From contig UQUT01000020.1 of the NCBI GenBank assembly GCA_900544285.1, positions 1-34,341 of the forward strand: a stretch of DNA of 34,341 bases, read 5' to 3'. Source of the DNA: an uncultured Eubacterium sp. (GTDB lineage Bacteria > Bacillota > Clostridia > Oscillospirales > CAG-272). The translations under genes and the position numbers were made by a program. Shown piece after piece: positions 7,708 to 15,423 of the stretch. Under the pieces are notes generated by a model that saw only the letters and a list, made by a program, of their open reading frames with translations, made no database searches and was not told the DNA's origin. The number at the start of each line of letters is the position of its first letter. Position 1 is the stretch's first letter.

Positions 7708-8184
7708 TCAGTTAAGCACAAAGTCCAGAGGTCTGACGCGTTCGGTAATGACCGAAACGGAGATAATTCCGTCCTTCATGCCGGCAGCGTCGACTTTGAG
7801 AACATATACCCAATCGCCTGCCGAAGCGCCTGTGAGATGAAGCAGATACGGGTCGGCATTGTCGTCGAGGCGGACGGGGGAGGACGGTATGTCCGAAAGC
7901 GCAAGCTCCGCTCCGTCGACCGAAATTACAGCCTTTTCGCTTATTTTTGCAAAGTTTTCTTCGCTTATATAAACGGTCAGAGAGCCGTCCTTGCAGACGC
8001 CGCCCGTCTGAAAGGCGCTGTCCAGACGACCGAACAAGCCCCATACGAATACTCCCGCAAGCAGCACGATAACGGCTGCAAGAATTATCCATACGCTTGG
8101 ATTTGACACCCGTATGTAATCGTTCATCTGCTCCGGAGAGGAGATTTTTTCAATGCTTTTCTGGCGGAATACCGGATTGCCCAT
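7708..8184 (-). CDS. Short HlyD-like secretion adaptor (NHLM secretion protein, truncated type)
   Basis: 158 aa. The N-terminus FRQKSIEKISSPEQMNDYIRV followed by a single membrane segment (about residues 31-51) is the hallmark of NHLM HlyD-like secretion proteins. After the membrane segment only about 105 extracytoplasmic residues follow (ISVDGAELALSDIPSSPVR, DWVYVLKVDAAG), mostly beta. Family members in outer-membrane organisms are usually more than 400 aa with a long coiled-coil hairpin; here the coiled coil is absent. The ORF is clean with a good ribosome binding site (GAGGTGAAGCT ATG), so this looks like a natural short form suited to a single-membrane cell rather than a broken gene. It probably docks onto the ABC1/ABC2 pair. 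Confidence 0.82.
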   Translation of the reverse strand: MGNPVFRQKSIEKISSPEQMNDYIRVSNPSVWIILAAVIVLLAGVFVWGLFGRLDSAFQTGGVCKDGSLTVYISEENFAKISEKAVISVDGAELALSDIPSSPVRLDDNADPYLLHLTGASAGDWVYVLKVDAAGMKDGIISVSVITERVRPLDFVLN

Positions 8185-8227
8185 AGCTTCACCTCGTTAA
8201 TAAAATTTCAATTGAATCTAAACGGTT

Positions 8228-8635
8228 TCAAAGATCCTTGCGGATGCTAAGAATATTCTGACCGTCCTTATACTCGTATGTTATTTCGTCCATCGTTTTC
8301 TTGACCATGAAAATTCCGAGCCCGCCGATCGCGCGCTCCTCTGCGGACAGGGTGACGTCGGGGTCGTCCTTTTTCAGAGGGTCGTAGGGAATGCCGTGAT
8401 CAATAAACGTCACAATGACGGATATCGGCGCCTCGGTCACCTCAACGCGCACCGTGGCGGGACCCGTTTCGGGATTGTACGCATAATGCGCGATATTGCC
8501 GAAAAGCTCGTCAATTGCTATATCAATCTGCATCTTCGCCTTTATCGGGCAGTTGATTTCTTCAAGCTGACTGTTTACGAATTCGGTCACCTTTTCTATG
8601 TTTTCAACTGTTGCGGGGATTGTCAACTCCTTCAT
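8228..8635 (-). CDS. RsbW/SpoIIAB-type anti-sigma serine kinase (HATPase_c_2)
   Basis: 135 aa, normal for the family. GHKL ATP-binding boxes are present: N-box with E43 and N47 (IDELFGNIAHYAY), G1 with D79-x-G81 (FIDHGIPYDP), and G2 with GGLG at 104-107 followed by MVKKTMDE. Such kinases phosphorylate a STAS antagonist and bind a partner, classically a sigma factor. Its start overlaps the stop of the phosphatase gene by 4 nt, so they are coupled. No SigB/SigF-type sigma is in the window. Its target could be elsewhere in the genome or, less usually, the local ECF sigma. Confidence 0.92.
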   Translation of the reverse strand: MKELTIPATVENIEKVTEFVNSQLEEINCPIKAKMQIDIAIDELFGNIAHYAYNPETGPATVRVEVTEAPISVIVTFIDHGIPYDPLKKDDPDVTLSAEERAIGGLGIFMVKKTMDEITYEYKDGQNILSIRKDL

Positions 8636-11067
8636 TTTCCGGAACCTCCGTTATATTTCAGATACAGCATTGTGATATCGTCGGACTGCGGGGCGTCGCC
8701 CGCAAAAGCGTCTATATCCGCCTTGACCGCGCGACAGAGCGCTTCTCCGGAGAGGCTGTGCATGGTATTGAGCAGATTTGCAAGTCTTTCTTCGCCGTAA
8801 AGCGCGTTTTCCGCGTTTGTCGCCTCGGTGACTCCGTCGGTATAGAGATATATCTCGTCGCCTGGAGAAAGGACAAGCTCGTTTCTGCGATATTTCATTC
8901 CCTCCATTCCGGCAAGAATGAAGCCCGACTTTGATTTCAGAAATTCAAAGCGTCCGTCCGCATGTCTTACAAGGGGAGGGTTGTGTCCCGCGTTTGCAAA
9001 TTCAAGCAGACCGGTTGTTATATCGAGTATGCCCATCCAGGCGGTGACAAACATTCCGGCTTCGTTGGATTCGCACAGCTTCGCATTTGCGATTGTAAAT
9101 ACTTCGTCAACGGACTTGCCGGATTCGGCATAGCCTTTTATCAGGGTTTTTGCCGTCATCATAAACATTGCGGCGGGAATTCCTTTGCCGGAGACGTCGG
9201 CTATGAGAAATCCGAGCTTGTTTTCGCCGACAAAATAGAAATCGTAAAAGTCGCCGCCCACCTCCTTGGCGGTGTCCATTGTTGCGTATATATCAAATTC
9301 TCTGTGGCCGGGATACGGCGGGAAGACCATAGGTATTGCGGAATGCTGAATGGCTTTGGCAAATTCCAGTTCTTTATCAATCCGCGCAGCCGCCTCCGCA
9401 ATATAGCGCTTGAGCGTCAGTACGGTTGAGTTTATATCGTCTGAAAGAGAAGCGAATTCTTCATTCGTTCTCACGTCAACGACGGTGTCCAGATTGCCGC
9501 TTGTTATCTTTGCAAGAGACCTGTTTATCTTTACCATATTGTCGACAATGAGTTTCTTTATGAGGAAATAAACGACAATGAACAGCATTCCGAAAACAAC
9601 GAACTCCATAAACACCGTGACATAAACCGATACGTCGCGGGAGAAAAACGCCTCCGTATAAGGCATTGCGGCAACTATATAGTAGCCTTCGGAAACGATA
9701 TAACGGCAGAGCGATTTTTCGCCGTAGACAACGGCGTCAAAATATTCGTCCTCGGACATGGTGGCGCGGTCGATATAAATTCCGGAAACATCAAGGTTTT
9801 TCCCTTCGTTTCCGTGCCTGTCGCTGACGATGTTCCAATCCTCGCCGGCGATGATTATGCTGCCGTTTTCTCCTATGTGGCGGTTGCGCGTGGCGCCGAT
9901 GACAACGTCGTCAATATCCTTCTGAAAGCGCTCCGCGTCGTAAGCCACCTGAACAAATCCTCCGCCGTCGAGCACGACGCCCGCGTATTTGCAGGAAATT
10001 GACGGATTTGATGATGTCGGCTGATAGTTCTGAACGTATTCCTTTGTGCTTCCGTCAAGCAGGACGAGAAACTCCGCCGACTGACGTCCGCCGCGCATAT
10101 CGTAATAGAGAAACCTGTCATACGTGGTTTCAACTATGATTCCGCTCGGATTGATAATATTTATTTCGGCTACGTCGAATTCTTTTCCGAGCGTGCAAAG
10201 CAGCTCGTAATCAACCTTGTCCGCCGCATTTATCCGCGCGGCGATTTTCAAGGTCAGTTCAAGAAGATTATGGTTTGAAGCCTCCAGAATGTCCTCTTTT
10301 ACGTCCTCAATATTCAGCTTCACAAGGTCGTTTGCCTCGTTTTTCGCAAGCTCCGTCTGCAAAGCCCATGTGAAAATCGTCGTCATTAAAAAGCCCGCCG
10401 TAACGCATATCAGAAGAAAACGCTGAAACGATTGCGAAATGTTTTTCAGGTCGTGTCTTGCGCTCTTGCGGTCTGCTCCGGAAAGCACCGAAAGCAGAAT
10501 TCCGGCAAGCATCACGGCAAGACTGTTGACCGCTATCATGGGGAGCGAGCATGCCCGCACGAATGAAAAAGCGGTTCTTGCGTCGGTCATGTTCGTAAGG
10601 AATATCATCAGCATATGGATGACCTCCGTAATGGTTGCCGTCGCAAGACAGTAATACCATTTCGGCTTTTTGTTATCAAACATGAATTTCCGCAGGACAG
10701 CCGCGAAAACGCCCGCAAGCACCGTTGAAATGCTGCATGCGAGACGTGTATATCCGCCTGCCCCCCAAAGAACCGCGAACCACCGTTCAACGCCGCCTAT
10801 AACGCCGGCGATTATTCCTGCCGGCGCGCCGAAAAGAAGTCCCGCACAGATGGGCGAGGCGTCCCTTGCGTTTATTATTGCGCCGTCGGTTTTGATGCCG
10901 AATTCCGTTCCGAGAATCGCAAGTCCTCCGAAAAGAATGCCTATAATTATCTGTCTGACGGCGTATGGAATTTTGCTGATTGCTTTTGTCCGCTCCGCAA
11001 GATATATAAGAGCGGATAAAATCACGGGCAAAAGCGCCACGACGGAGAGCAAAAAGAAGGTTTTCAT
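8632..11067 (-). CDS. Membrane sensor serine phosphatase (5TM-LYT-like, Cache, HAMP, SpoIIE/PP2C)
   Basis: 811 aa. Residues 1-200 hold several membrane helices with features of a 5TM receptor of the LytS/YhcK type (GIKTDGAIINARDASPICAG, GVIGGVERW). A membrane helix at 215-237 is followed by an extracytoplasmic Cache-like sensor (240-480), a helix at 480-504, a HAMP region (505-557) and a PP2C/SpoIIE phosphatase (585-805). Metal-binding aspartates are intact: D606 (GGDFYDF), D624 (IADVSGKG) and D796/D797 (QSDDIT). It should remove phosphate from the STAS protein in response to an outside signal. It is 10 nt downstream of the STAS gene and overlaps the kinase gene, so all three partner-switch components are contiguous. 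Confidence 0.92.
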   Translation of the reverse strand: MKTFFLLSVVALLPVILSALIYLAERTKAISKIPYAVRQIIIGILFGGLAILGTEFGIKTDGAIINARDASPICAGLLFGAPAGIIAGVIGGVERWFAVLWGAGGYTRLACSISTVLAGVFAAVLRKFMFDNKKPKWYYCLATATITEVIHMLMIFLTNMTDARTAFSFVRACSLPMIAVNSLAVMLAGILLSVLSGADRKSARHDLKNISQSFQRFLLICVTAGFLMTTIFTWALQTELAKNEANDLVKLNIEDVKEDILEASNHNLLELTLKIAARINAADKVDYELLCTLGKEFDVAEINIINPSGIIVETTYDRFLYYDMRGGRQSAEFLVLLDGSTKEYVQNYQPTSSNPSISCKYAGVVLDGGGFVQVAYDAERFQKDIDDVVIGATRNRHIGENGSIIIAGEDWNIVSDRHGNEGKNLDVSGIYIDRATMSEDEYFDAVVYGEKSLCRYIVSEGYYIVAAMPYTEAFFSRDVSVYVTVFMEFVVFGMLFIVVYFLIKKLIVDNMVKINRSLAKITSGNLDTVVDVRTNEEFASLSDDINSTVLTLKRYIAEAAARIDKELEFAKAIQHSAIPMVFPPYPGHREFDIYATMDTAKEVGGDFYDFYFVGENKLGFLIADVSGKGIPAAMFMMTAKTLIKGYAESGKSVDEVFTIANAKLCESNEAGMFVTAWMGILDITTGLLEFANAGHNPPLVRHADGRFEFLKSKSGFILAGMEGMKYRRNELVLSPGDEIYLYTDGVTEATNAENALYGEERLANLLNTMHSLSGEALCRAVKADIDAFAGDAPQSDDITMLYLKYNGGSGK

Positions 11068-11077
11068 ATTTCCTCGC

Positions 11078-11374
11078 TTATTCGATGGTCAGAATGTCGG
11101 AAAAGCCCGTTATTTCAAACACTTCCATAACGTCCTCATTTACGCCGATGAGCTTCATTCCGCCCTGACGGTTCATCACCTTCTGCGCCGCAAGCAGGAT
11201 GCGAAGTCCCGCAGAGGAGATGTATTCCACGCCGGAAAAATCAAAAATCAGTTCTTTCACACCGCCGACGGACTGTTTAAGCTCCGCTTCAAGCGCGGGT
11301 GACGAATTTGTGTCGAGCCTGCCGGTCAATGCGAGCGTGAGCTTTTCGCCCTCGGAAATTTTGTTTATTGTCAT
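11078..11374 (-). CDS. STAS-domain anti-anti-sigma factor (SpoIIAA/RsbV type)
   Basis: 98 aa from ATG 11374. I chose this over the upstream ATG at 11392 because AAAGGA lies between them at the right spacing. A full STAS fold is visible: LTLALTGRLDTNSSPALEAEL, then ELIFDFSGVEYISSAGLRIL with the phosphorylatable serine at S53/S54. When dephosphorylated by the neighbouring phosphatase it should bind the RsbW-type kinase and free the kinase's target. It is the second gene of the cluster, 60 nt after tetR. Confidence 0.92.
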   Translation of the reverse strand: MTINKISEGEKLTLALTGRLDTNSSPALEAELKQSVGGVKELIFDFSGVEYISSAGLRILLAAQKVMNRQGGMKLIGVNEDVMEVFEITGFSDILTIE

Positions 11375-11434
11375 AATTTTATATCCTTTCATTGAATAAG
11401 TTTATTCTGTTTAATACGCCACCGCGAGAGAAAT

Positions 11435-12028
11435 TTATGAATCGGTGCTTTCGGGAGTCGTTCCGTATTTCCGCATGAACATTTCCGCGCTTTGCTTTAA
11501 GACTCCGAGCTGACTTTTCAGATAATATTCATCCTCAAACATTGCGTAATGCACGCTGGCGCGGATGAGAATGAAGATGAGAGGCGTCAGCACCTCGCAC
11601 GGGATGCCGAGCTTTGCTTCAAGGCTCTTTGCATATTCGGTGTAACGCTTGTTTACGCCGTCAAAGAATTTTTTGCCGTGTTCTATGTATTTCGGATGCG
11701 TATAAACCTGATACATCAGGCGGTACTTTTTGCCGTGCTTTTTTGCCGTCCAGTACGGAATTTCGTCTATAAAGCGCATAAGCTCCGTCGGATTGTTCGG
11801 CGACCTTGCCATGAAATCGTCCTCCACCTTTGCCATGCAGTAGGCGGTGGATTCGACAATCAGCTCGTCGAGATTTTTGAAATATACGTATAGCGTGCCG
11901 GATGTACAGCCGCACTCGCGGGCAAGCGTTTTGATTCCCGTGCCGGTCAGGCCGTTTTCGGCATAGCAATCAAAGCATTTTTCCATGATTTCTTTTTTTC
12001 TGTCATTATGTTGACGTTCCGTCCTCAT
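11435..12028 (-). CDS. TetR/AcrR-family transcriptional regulator
   Basis: 197 aa, usual family length. The N-terminal helix-turn-helix is at about residues 11-58 (IMEKCFDCYAENGLTGTGIKTLARECGCTSGTLYVYFKNLDELI). The rest is an all-alpha ligand/dimer domain with no recognisable ligand class. It is the first gene of the minus-strand cluster and sits directly behind a good promoter, so it probably controls its own transcription and that of downstream genes. The ribosome binding site (GAGGAG) is 13 nt from the ATG, rather far. Confidence 0.93.
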   Translation of the reverse strand: MRTERQHNDRKKEIMEKCFDCYAENGLTGTGIKTLARECGCTSGTLYVYFKNLDELIVESTAYCMAKVEDDFMARSPNNPTELMRFIDEIPYWTAKKHGKKYRLMYQVYTHPKYIEHGKKFFDGVNKRYTEYAKSLEAKLGIPCEVLTPLIFILIRASVHYAMFEDEYYLKSQLGVLKQSAEMFMRKYGTTPESTDS

Positions 12029-12079
12029 AGATATGTGTAAACTCCTCGCTTATAATTGACTGATTGATTGTTCAGATAT

Positions 12080-12107
12080 AGTATAACATATAACCGTAAA
12101 AAAGCAA
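12080..12107 (-). promoter_or_regulatory. Probable sigma-A promoter for tetR and the export cluster
   Basis: On the minus strand TTGCTT (12102-12107) and TATACT (12080-12085) are separated by 16 nt. The start of tetR lies about 50 nt downstream. The leader between them contains TGAACAATCAATCAGTCA, with weakly palindromic ends (TGA...TCA) that could be part of an operator. No clear full palindrome is seen. Confidence 0.6.
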
Positions 12108-12829
12108 GAGTCTTATATGAAAATAAAGTTATAATTAGTATATAAACGAAAGAATTCTCGTTGTGAAACGAAGATGCTGCTCTGACTCTTTTCATTTTGA
12201 CATCGTGCCCGTCAGTATAATTCGTCGCCCGGTATAAACCGTTTGTTTGTGCTAAGCTGTATGGCTATTAAAAATGCCTCTTGTGCTCGACTTTATTTGA
12301 AAATCTGTGTGCTTGTCGGTACGTATACATACCGTTGATTTTCAACCGAAAGTATGATACTATATAAACATTGAAGACCGGTGATGCCGTGAGAGAGGAC
12401 AGGCTGGGCGATCTTTCACGAGAGCGAAGAACAATCCTGCCAGAATATCGTGGAGAGTGCAATATGAAAATCACATTTTTCAAAAACGAATCACAGTTTT
12501 ACCCCCGCAGATCGTATCTATGGACAAACGCAGAAAAGGTCGATGTTGATTTTAAATTTAAAAGATTAAGGAAGCATTCGCAGCTCTTGTTTGTAATTCC
12601 TTTGGTGATTTTATTTTGACTGCGGTAGAAGCTGATCACCCTGTTATAATACATCAGCTGTTTGTGACATCCAAACTTGATAAAATAGACCACAAATGCT
12701 TTCAATTTTATGATAACAAATTAACCGGAATTGACTCGCCACCCGAATCGTGCGCAGTAAACAGATTAAGGGAAGAAGTTGTCAAACAGTTTAATTTCAA
12801 ACAAACGTAAATATGCCGCTGATATTGAA
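12108..12829 (+). other. Gene-poor stretch with short decayed reading frames
   Basis: No convincing gene. Short open stretches (for example 12371-12619, containing MKITFFKNESQFYPRRSYLW, and 12616-12810) have no ribosome binding sites of quality and no recognised domain. They may be remnants of disrupted genes. A possible plus-strand promoter (TTGATT, 17 nt, TACTAT) lies at about 12335-12363. Confidence 0.4.
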
Positions 12830-13080
12830 ATGGGGAAAATAAGAACCGGATTTTCAATCCTTGTAAAAATACGGTTCGGAACAGAAGCCGAAAAGCAAAC
12901 GTTATTAAACGAATATCCGGAAATCAAAAATGTCGTTCGAGACGGCGGATATTTTATTGCTGCCGTAATTGAAGATACGGTTATCGGTTTTTTCAGGGCT
13001 TTAAAGTGTGAAATGCCTGCGTCGGCTTTACCAAAGCAAAGGCGTAAGTGCAGTTCGAATCTTAAAGTGTTTTTAATTGT
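12830..13080 (+). pseudogene. Possible GNAT acetyltransferase remnant
   Basis: From ATG 12830 the frame reads KIRFGTEAEKQTLLNEYP and RDGGYFIAAVIEDTVIGFF, which looks like the first third of a GNAT N-acetyltransferase (beta1-alpha1, then beta2-beta3). The acetyl-CoA-binding Q/R-x-x-G-x-G/A segment is missing. A different frame from about 13014 reads RLYQSKGVSAVRI, similar to the end of a GNAT fold, suggesting an internal deletion with a frameshift. The assignment is by pattern only. Confidence 0.4.
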
Positions 13081-13156
13081 GCGGGGCTTTTATATCTGTG
13101 TGGACGGGAGAAAGTGAGGGGCTTTTTTCTTGCATAGCATTTCTCGGGAGGAGATT

Positions 13157-13200
13157 AAGGCTCTCCCGTTGGGAGAGTTCCCGACGGAGTCGGGTGAGAG
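13157..13200. repeat. Tandem short hairpins at the edge of a repeat block
   Basis: CTCTCCC-gtt-GGGAGAG (13161-13177) is followed directly by CCCGAC-gga-GTCGGG (13180-13194). Both are perfect stems with 3-nt loops. They begin a non-coding block that continues with the direct repeats at 13257-13361. Confidence 0.6.
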
Positions 13201-13256
13201 GGGGTTACGCCCATTTTTTGTATTGCCACCTCTCCGACGCACTTCGCGCGCCACCG

Positions 13257-13361
13257 CCCTCTTCTCGGCGAAGCCTGCAAGATCCCTTCGCACGATTGCA
13301 AATCTCCCCCCCTTCTCGGCGAAGCCTGCAAGGGTGCTTCGCACCGCTTGCATATCCCCCC
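13257..13361. repeat. Two direct copies of a ~50-bp repeat (third, inverted copy at 34289-34341)
   Basis: Both copies start CTTCTCGGCGAAGCCTGCAA and end in a C run; the second reads on through GGGTGCTTCGCACCGCTTGC. The reverse complement of 34289-34341 matches the second copy almost exactly. No coding potential or transposase is present. Confidence 0.8.
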
Positions 13362-13440
13362 GAAAGGCGAGACTGAAAAGGAACTAGCAAAACCAATAAC
13401 CAAGTTTTCTGCCTGCATTTCTTTTCAGGAGGGGAAAATC

Positions 13441-13466
13441 AAAAAGGGCGGAAAACCGCCCTTTTT
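13441..13466. terminator. Perfect 11-bp hairpin with A and T flanks (repeat-associated)
   Basis: AAAAAGGGCGG, loop aaaa, CCGCCCTTTTT. It looks like a bidirectional intrinsic terminator. A nearly identical hairpin occurs at 21946-21973 in the same position relative to the second 74-bp array, so it is part of the repeated element. Confidence 0.65.
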
Positions 13467-13490
13467 ATGAGAATATAAAGTCTTATCAAA

Positions 13491-13762
13491 CCAATAACCG
13501 AAGCTTCTTTTGTCTTTTTGGCAAACTACGTCCTCGCAGTTGTCAAAAACTCCGTATATCATCACCGATTATTAAAGTTTCTTTTGTCTTTTTGGCAAAC
13601 TATGTCCGCGCAGTTGTCAAAAACTCCGTATATCATCACCGATTATTAAAGTTTCTTTTGCCTTTTTGGCGAGTTACGTTCGCACAGTTGTCAAAAACTC
13701 TGCATATCGTCCCCGATTATTAAAGTTTCTTTTGCCTACTTTTCTTTGAAAAGAAAAGTAGG
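13491..13762. repeat. 74-bp tandem repeat array A (3 units + terminal hairpin unit)
   Basis: Units start at 13491, 13565, 13639 and 13713, exactly 74 bp apart. They share TTAAAGTTTCTTTTG, CTTTTTGGC and AGTTGTCAAAAACT. The fourth is cut short and ends in a palindrome CCTACTTTTCTT-tgaa-AAGAAAAGTAGG (13735-13762) that touches the stop codon of the minus-strand gene at 13763. A related array lies at 21998-22283. Confidence 0.88.
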
Positions 13763-13960
13763 TTATTTTTCTTTGTAATAGAGCATGCAATGGCAATAGC
13801 CTTCAAAATTCTCGTCCTTTATCTGGTCGCGGAATTCCTTGCAGATGCATTTGTAATCTTCCGTGCGCTGACGACGACAGGGGCAGTAACCTCCTGTGCG
13901 CTTAAGTCCTTCTTTTACGGCGCGGACGATCTCCTCGTCCTCGTTTAAGCGGACCTTCAT
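13763..13960 (-). CDS. Ferredoxin-thioredoxin reductase catalytic-subunit-like protein
   Basis: 65 aa. Three CxC pairs are visible: C26-P-C28, C38-I-C40 and C56-H-C58, in YCPCRRQRTEDYKCICKEFRDQ ... GYCHCMLYY order. This is the signature set of the FTR catalytic chain, which holds a 4Fe-4S cluster next to a redox disulfide and reduces thioredoxin. The protein is about half the length of plant/cyanobacterial FTR catalytic chains, and the middle pair is CIC rather than CPC. Its ATG overlaps the TGA of trxA by 1 nt (TGATG), with AAAGGAG inside trxA, so the two are coupled. Its electron donor is not in the window. Confidence 0.85.
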   Translation of the reverse strand: MKVRLNEDEEIVRAVKEGLKRTGGYCPCRRQRTEDYKCICKEFRDQIKDENFEGYCHCMLYYKEK

Positions 13961-14271
13961 CAGAGGAGCTCCTTTGCCTTTGAGATGAGCGCGTCCTCAC
14001 TTTTGACGCCGATCATCCTGTCTGCTTCCCTGCCGTCCTTTATGAAGATGAGCGCGGGAATCATGTCTATGCCGAATCTGTCGGCAAGGTCTGGCTCATC
14101 GTCAACATTTACCTTGCAGACCTTCAGTCCTTCGACCTTTTCCGGAAGAGCGTCAACTACGGGAGACATCATTCTGCACGGGCCGCACCAGCTTGCCCAG
14201 AAATCAACAAGGGAAAGTCCGGAGGCGGTTTCGGTATCAAAATTATCCTTTGTGAGAACAGTAACTGACAT
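13960..14271 (-). CDS. trxA: Thioredoxin
   Basis: 103 aa from ATG 14271. The GTG at 14280 is less likely because AAAGGA then lies too close. Standard thioredoxin fold with the active site WCGPC (FWASWCGPCRMMSPVVDAL) and the cis-proline in DMIPALIFIKDG. It is a cytoplasmic dithiol donor. It is coupled to the FTR-like gene, which is probably its reductase partner. It might also act on disulfides of the Cys-rich peptide system, but nothing links them beyond proximity. Confidence 0.95.
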   Translation of the reverse strand: MSVTVLTKDNFDTETASGLSLVDFWASWCGPCRMMSPVVDALPEKVEGLKVCKVNVDDEPDLADRFGIDMIPALIFIKDGREADRMIGVKSEDALISKAKELL

Positions 14272-14388
14272 ATAAAACACATCCTTTCATGTTGTTCTTT
14301 TACGGTAATATTTTATCACAAAAAGCCGTAACTTCAAGCGGGGATGGGAAAATAAATTGTAAAATTTTTCGTCATCACGCGCCGCACA

Positions 14389-14417
14389 TTGACAACGCCG
14401 CGTTTCGAAGCTATAAT
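14389..14417 (+). promoter_or_regulatory. Consensus sigma-A promoter for the dCMP deaminase-like gene
   Basis: TTGACA (14389-14394), 17-nt spacer, TATAAT (14412-14417). Both hexamers match consensus exactly. The gene starts 62 nt downstream. Confidence 0.9.
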
Positions 14418-14478
14418 ATAAAGGTAATAAAATGCGAAAAAAGTCGACCGCGCAGCGGCAGGACGAAAGGAAAAAGAA

Positions 14479-14967
14479 ATGGAAAGAACGAGCAAGGAAA
14501 ATTATTATCTCGACATAGCGCAGACGGTCTCCGAGAGGAGCACGTGCCTGCGCAAGCATTTCGGCGCAATTATCGTCAAAAACGATATAATAATATCAAC
14601 GGGCTATAACGGTACACCGAGAGGCAGAAAAAACTGCTCGGACATAAATTACTGTATGCGCGACGAGCTGAAAATTCCGCGTGGCGAAAGATATGAGCTT
14701 TGCCGTTCCGTTCATGCGGAGGCAAACGCAATAATTGCCGCTTCAAGGGAGCAAATGCTTGGCGCGACGCTTTATATGAGCTGTATCGACGCAAAAACCG
14801 GCGCGCTCGTTCCGAATACATGCTCCTGCATGATGTGCAAGAGACAGGTTATAAACGCGGGGATAGAAAAGGTCGTCGTCCGCGAAACGGCGGATACATA
14901 TACCGTTTATAACGTCACGGACTGGATTGAAAACGACGACAGTCTTTCCGGAAAATTCGGTTATTGA
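14479..14967 (+). CDS. dCMP deaminase-like zinc deaminase
   Basis: 162 aa with AAAGGA upstream of ATG 14479. The cytidine/deoxycytidylate deaminase motif is clear: RSVHAEANAI with the zinc ligand H79 and catalytic E81, then SCMMC with zinc ligands C117 and C120 (family consensus PCxxC; here Ser replaces Pro). Extra cysteines (C53, C59, C75) match the second zinc site seen in dCMP deaminases of the ComEB/T4 type. It would convert dCMP to dUMP for thymidylate synthesis. It stands alone and converges with spoVG. Confidence 0.9.
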   Translation: MERTSKENYYLDIAQTVSERSTCLRKHFGAIIVKNDIIISTGYNGTPRGRKNCSDINYCMRDELKIPRGERYELCRSVHAEANAIIAASREQMLGATLYMSCIDAKTGALVPNTCSCMMCKRQVINAGIEKVVVRETADTYTVYNVTDWIENDDSLSGKFGY

Positions 14968-14968
14968 A

Positions 14969-14996
14969 CAAAAAATCCCGCCCATGCGGGCGGGAT
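14969..14996 (-). terminator. Intrinsic terminator of spoVG
   Basis: On the minus strand ATCCCGCCC, loop, GGGCGGGAT is followed by TTTTTTG. The plus strand lacks a T run, so it mainly serves the minus-strand gene. Confidence 0.85.
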
Positions 14997-15002
14997 CTCT
15001 GA

Positions 15003-15302
15003 TTATTCCGACATGGAAGCTTCTTCGCTTCCTGCATTTTCAAGCTCTTTGAGGTGATTGAAGTAAGCGTCGATAACGGCTTTTTCAAGTCTCTCACGGG
15101 CCTCGGAATTGATGGGATGTACAATATCTCTGAATGTTCCGTCCGGATTCTTTCTGGAGGGCATAACAACGAAATATTTTTCCCTTGCATAGATGACTTT
15201 TACGTCATGGAGAGCGAGTTCGTTATCAAAGGTGAGGGAGGCAACTGCTCTCATCGGCCCTTCGTCAAACGTTTTTCTGATTTTTACATCTGTGATGATC
15301 AT
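15003..15302 (-). CDS. spoVG: SpoVG family regulator
   Basis: 99 aa from ATG 15302 (GGGGTG 6 nt upstream); the longer in-frame start at 15335 has no ribosome binding site. Conserved features: MIITDVKIRKTF, MRAVASLTFDNELALHDVKVI, FVVMPSRKNPDGTFRDIVHPI, and a helical end ARERLEKAVIDAYFNHLK. Length matches B. subtilis SpoVG (97 aa). In Firmicutes SpoVG is a nucleic-acid-binding regulator tied to division, sporulation and virulence genes. A TATAAT hexamer lies about 45 nt upstream on the minus strand (15347-15352). It is transcribed divergently from murC. Confidence 0.96.
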   Translation of the reverse strand: MIITDVKIRKTFDEGPMRAVASLTFDNELALHDVKVIYAREKYFVVMPSRKNPDGTFRDIVHPINSEARERLEKAVIDAYFNHLKELENAGSEEASMSE

Positions 15303-15423
15303 ATATAACACCCCGTTTATTATTAAGATTTTCATCTTGTGGTTTTATTATAAAACTCAATTATGAATATTATTCAAATAAATAGTAATAAAATTTTTAA
15401 TATTGCGAAATGAAAGGCGAGAT

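Noticed and set aside
12061..12078. TetR operator palindrome next to the tetR promoter
   Set aside because: Only about 5 of 9 positions are symmetric, too weak to call.
13077..13418. Overlapping short frames in the repeat block
   Set aside because: They come from GC-rich repeats open in several frames on both strands, have no ribosome binding sites and their translations repeat the DNA repeat.
13491..13762. CRISPR-like array
   Set aside because: Units are contiguous 74-bp imperfect repeats without unique spacers, and no cas genes are nearby.
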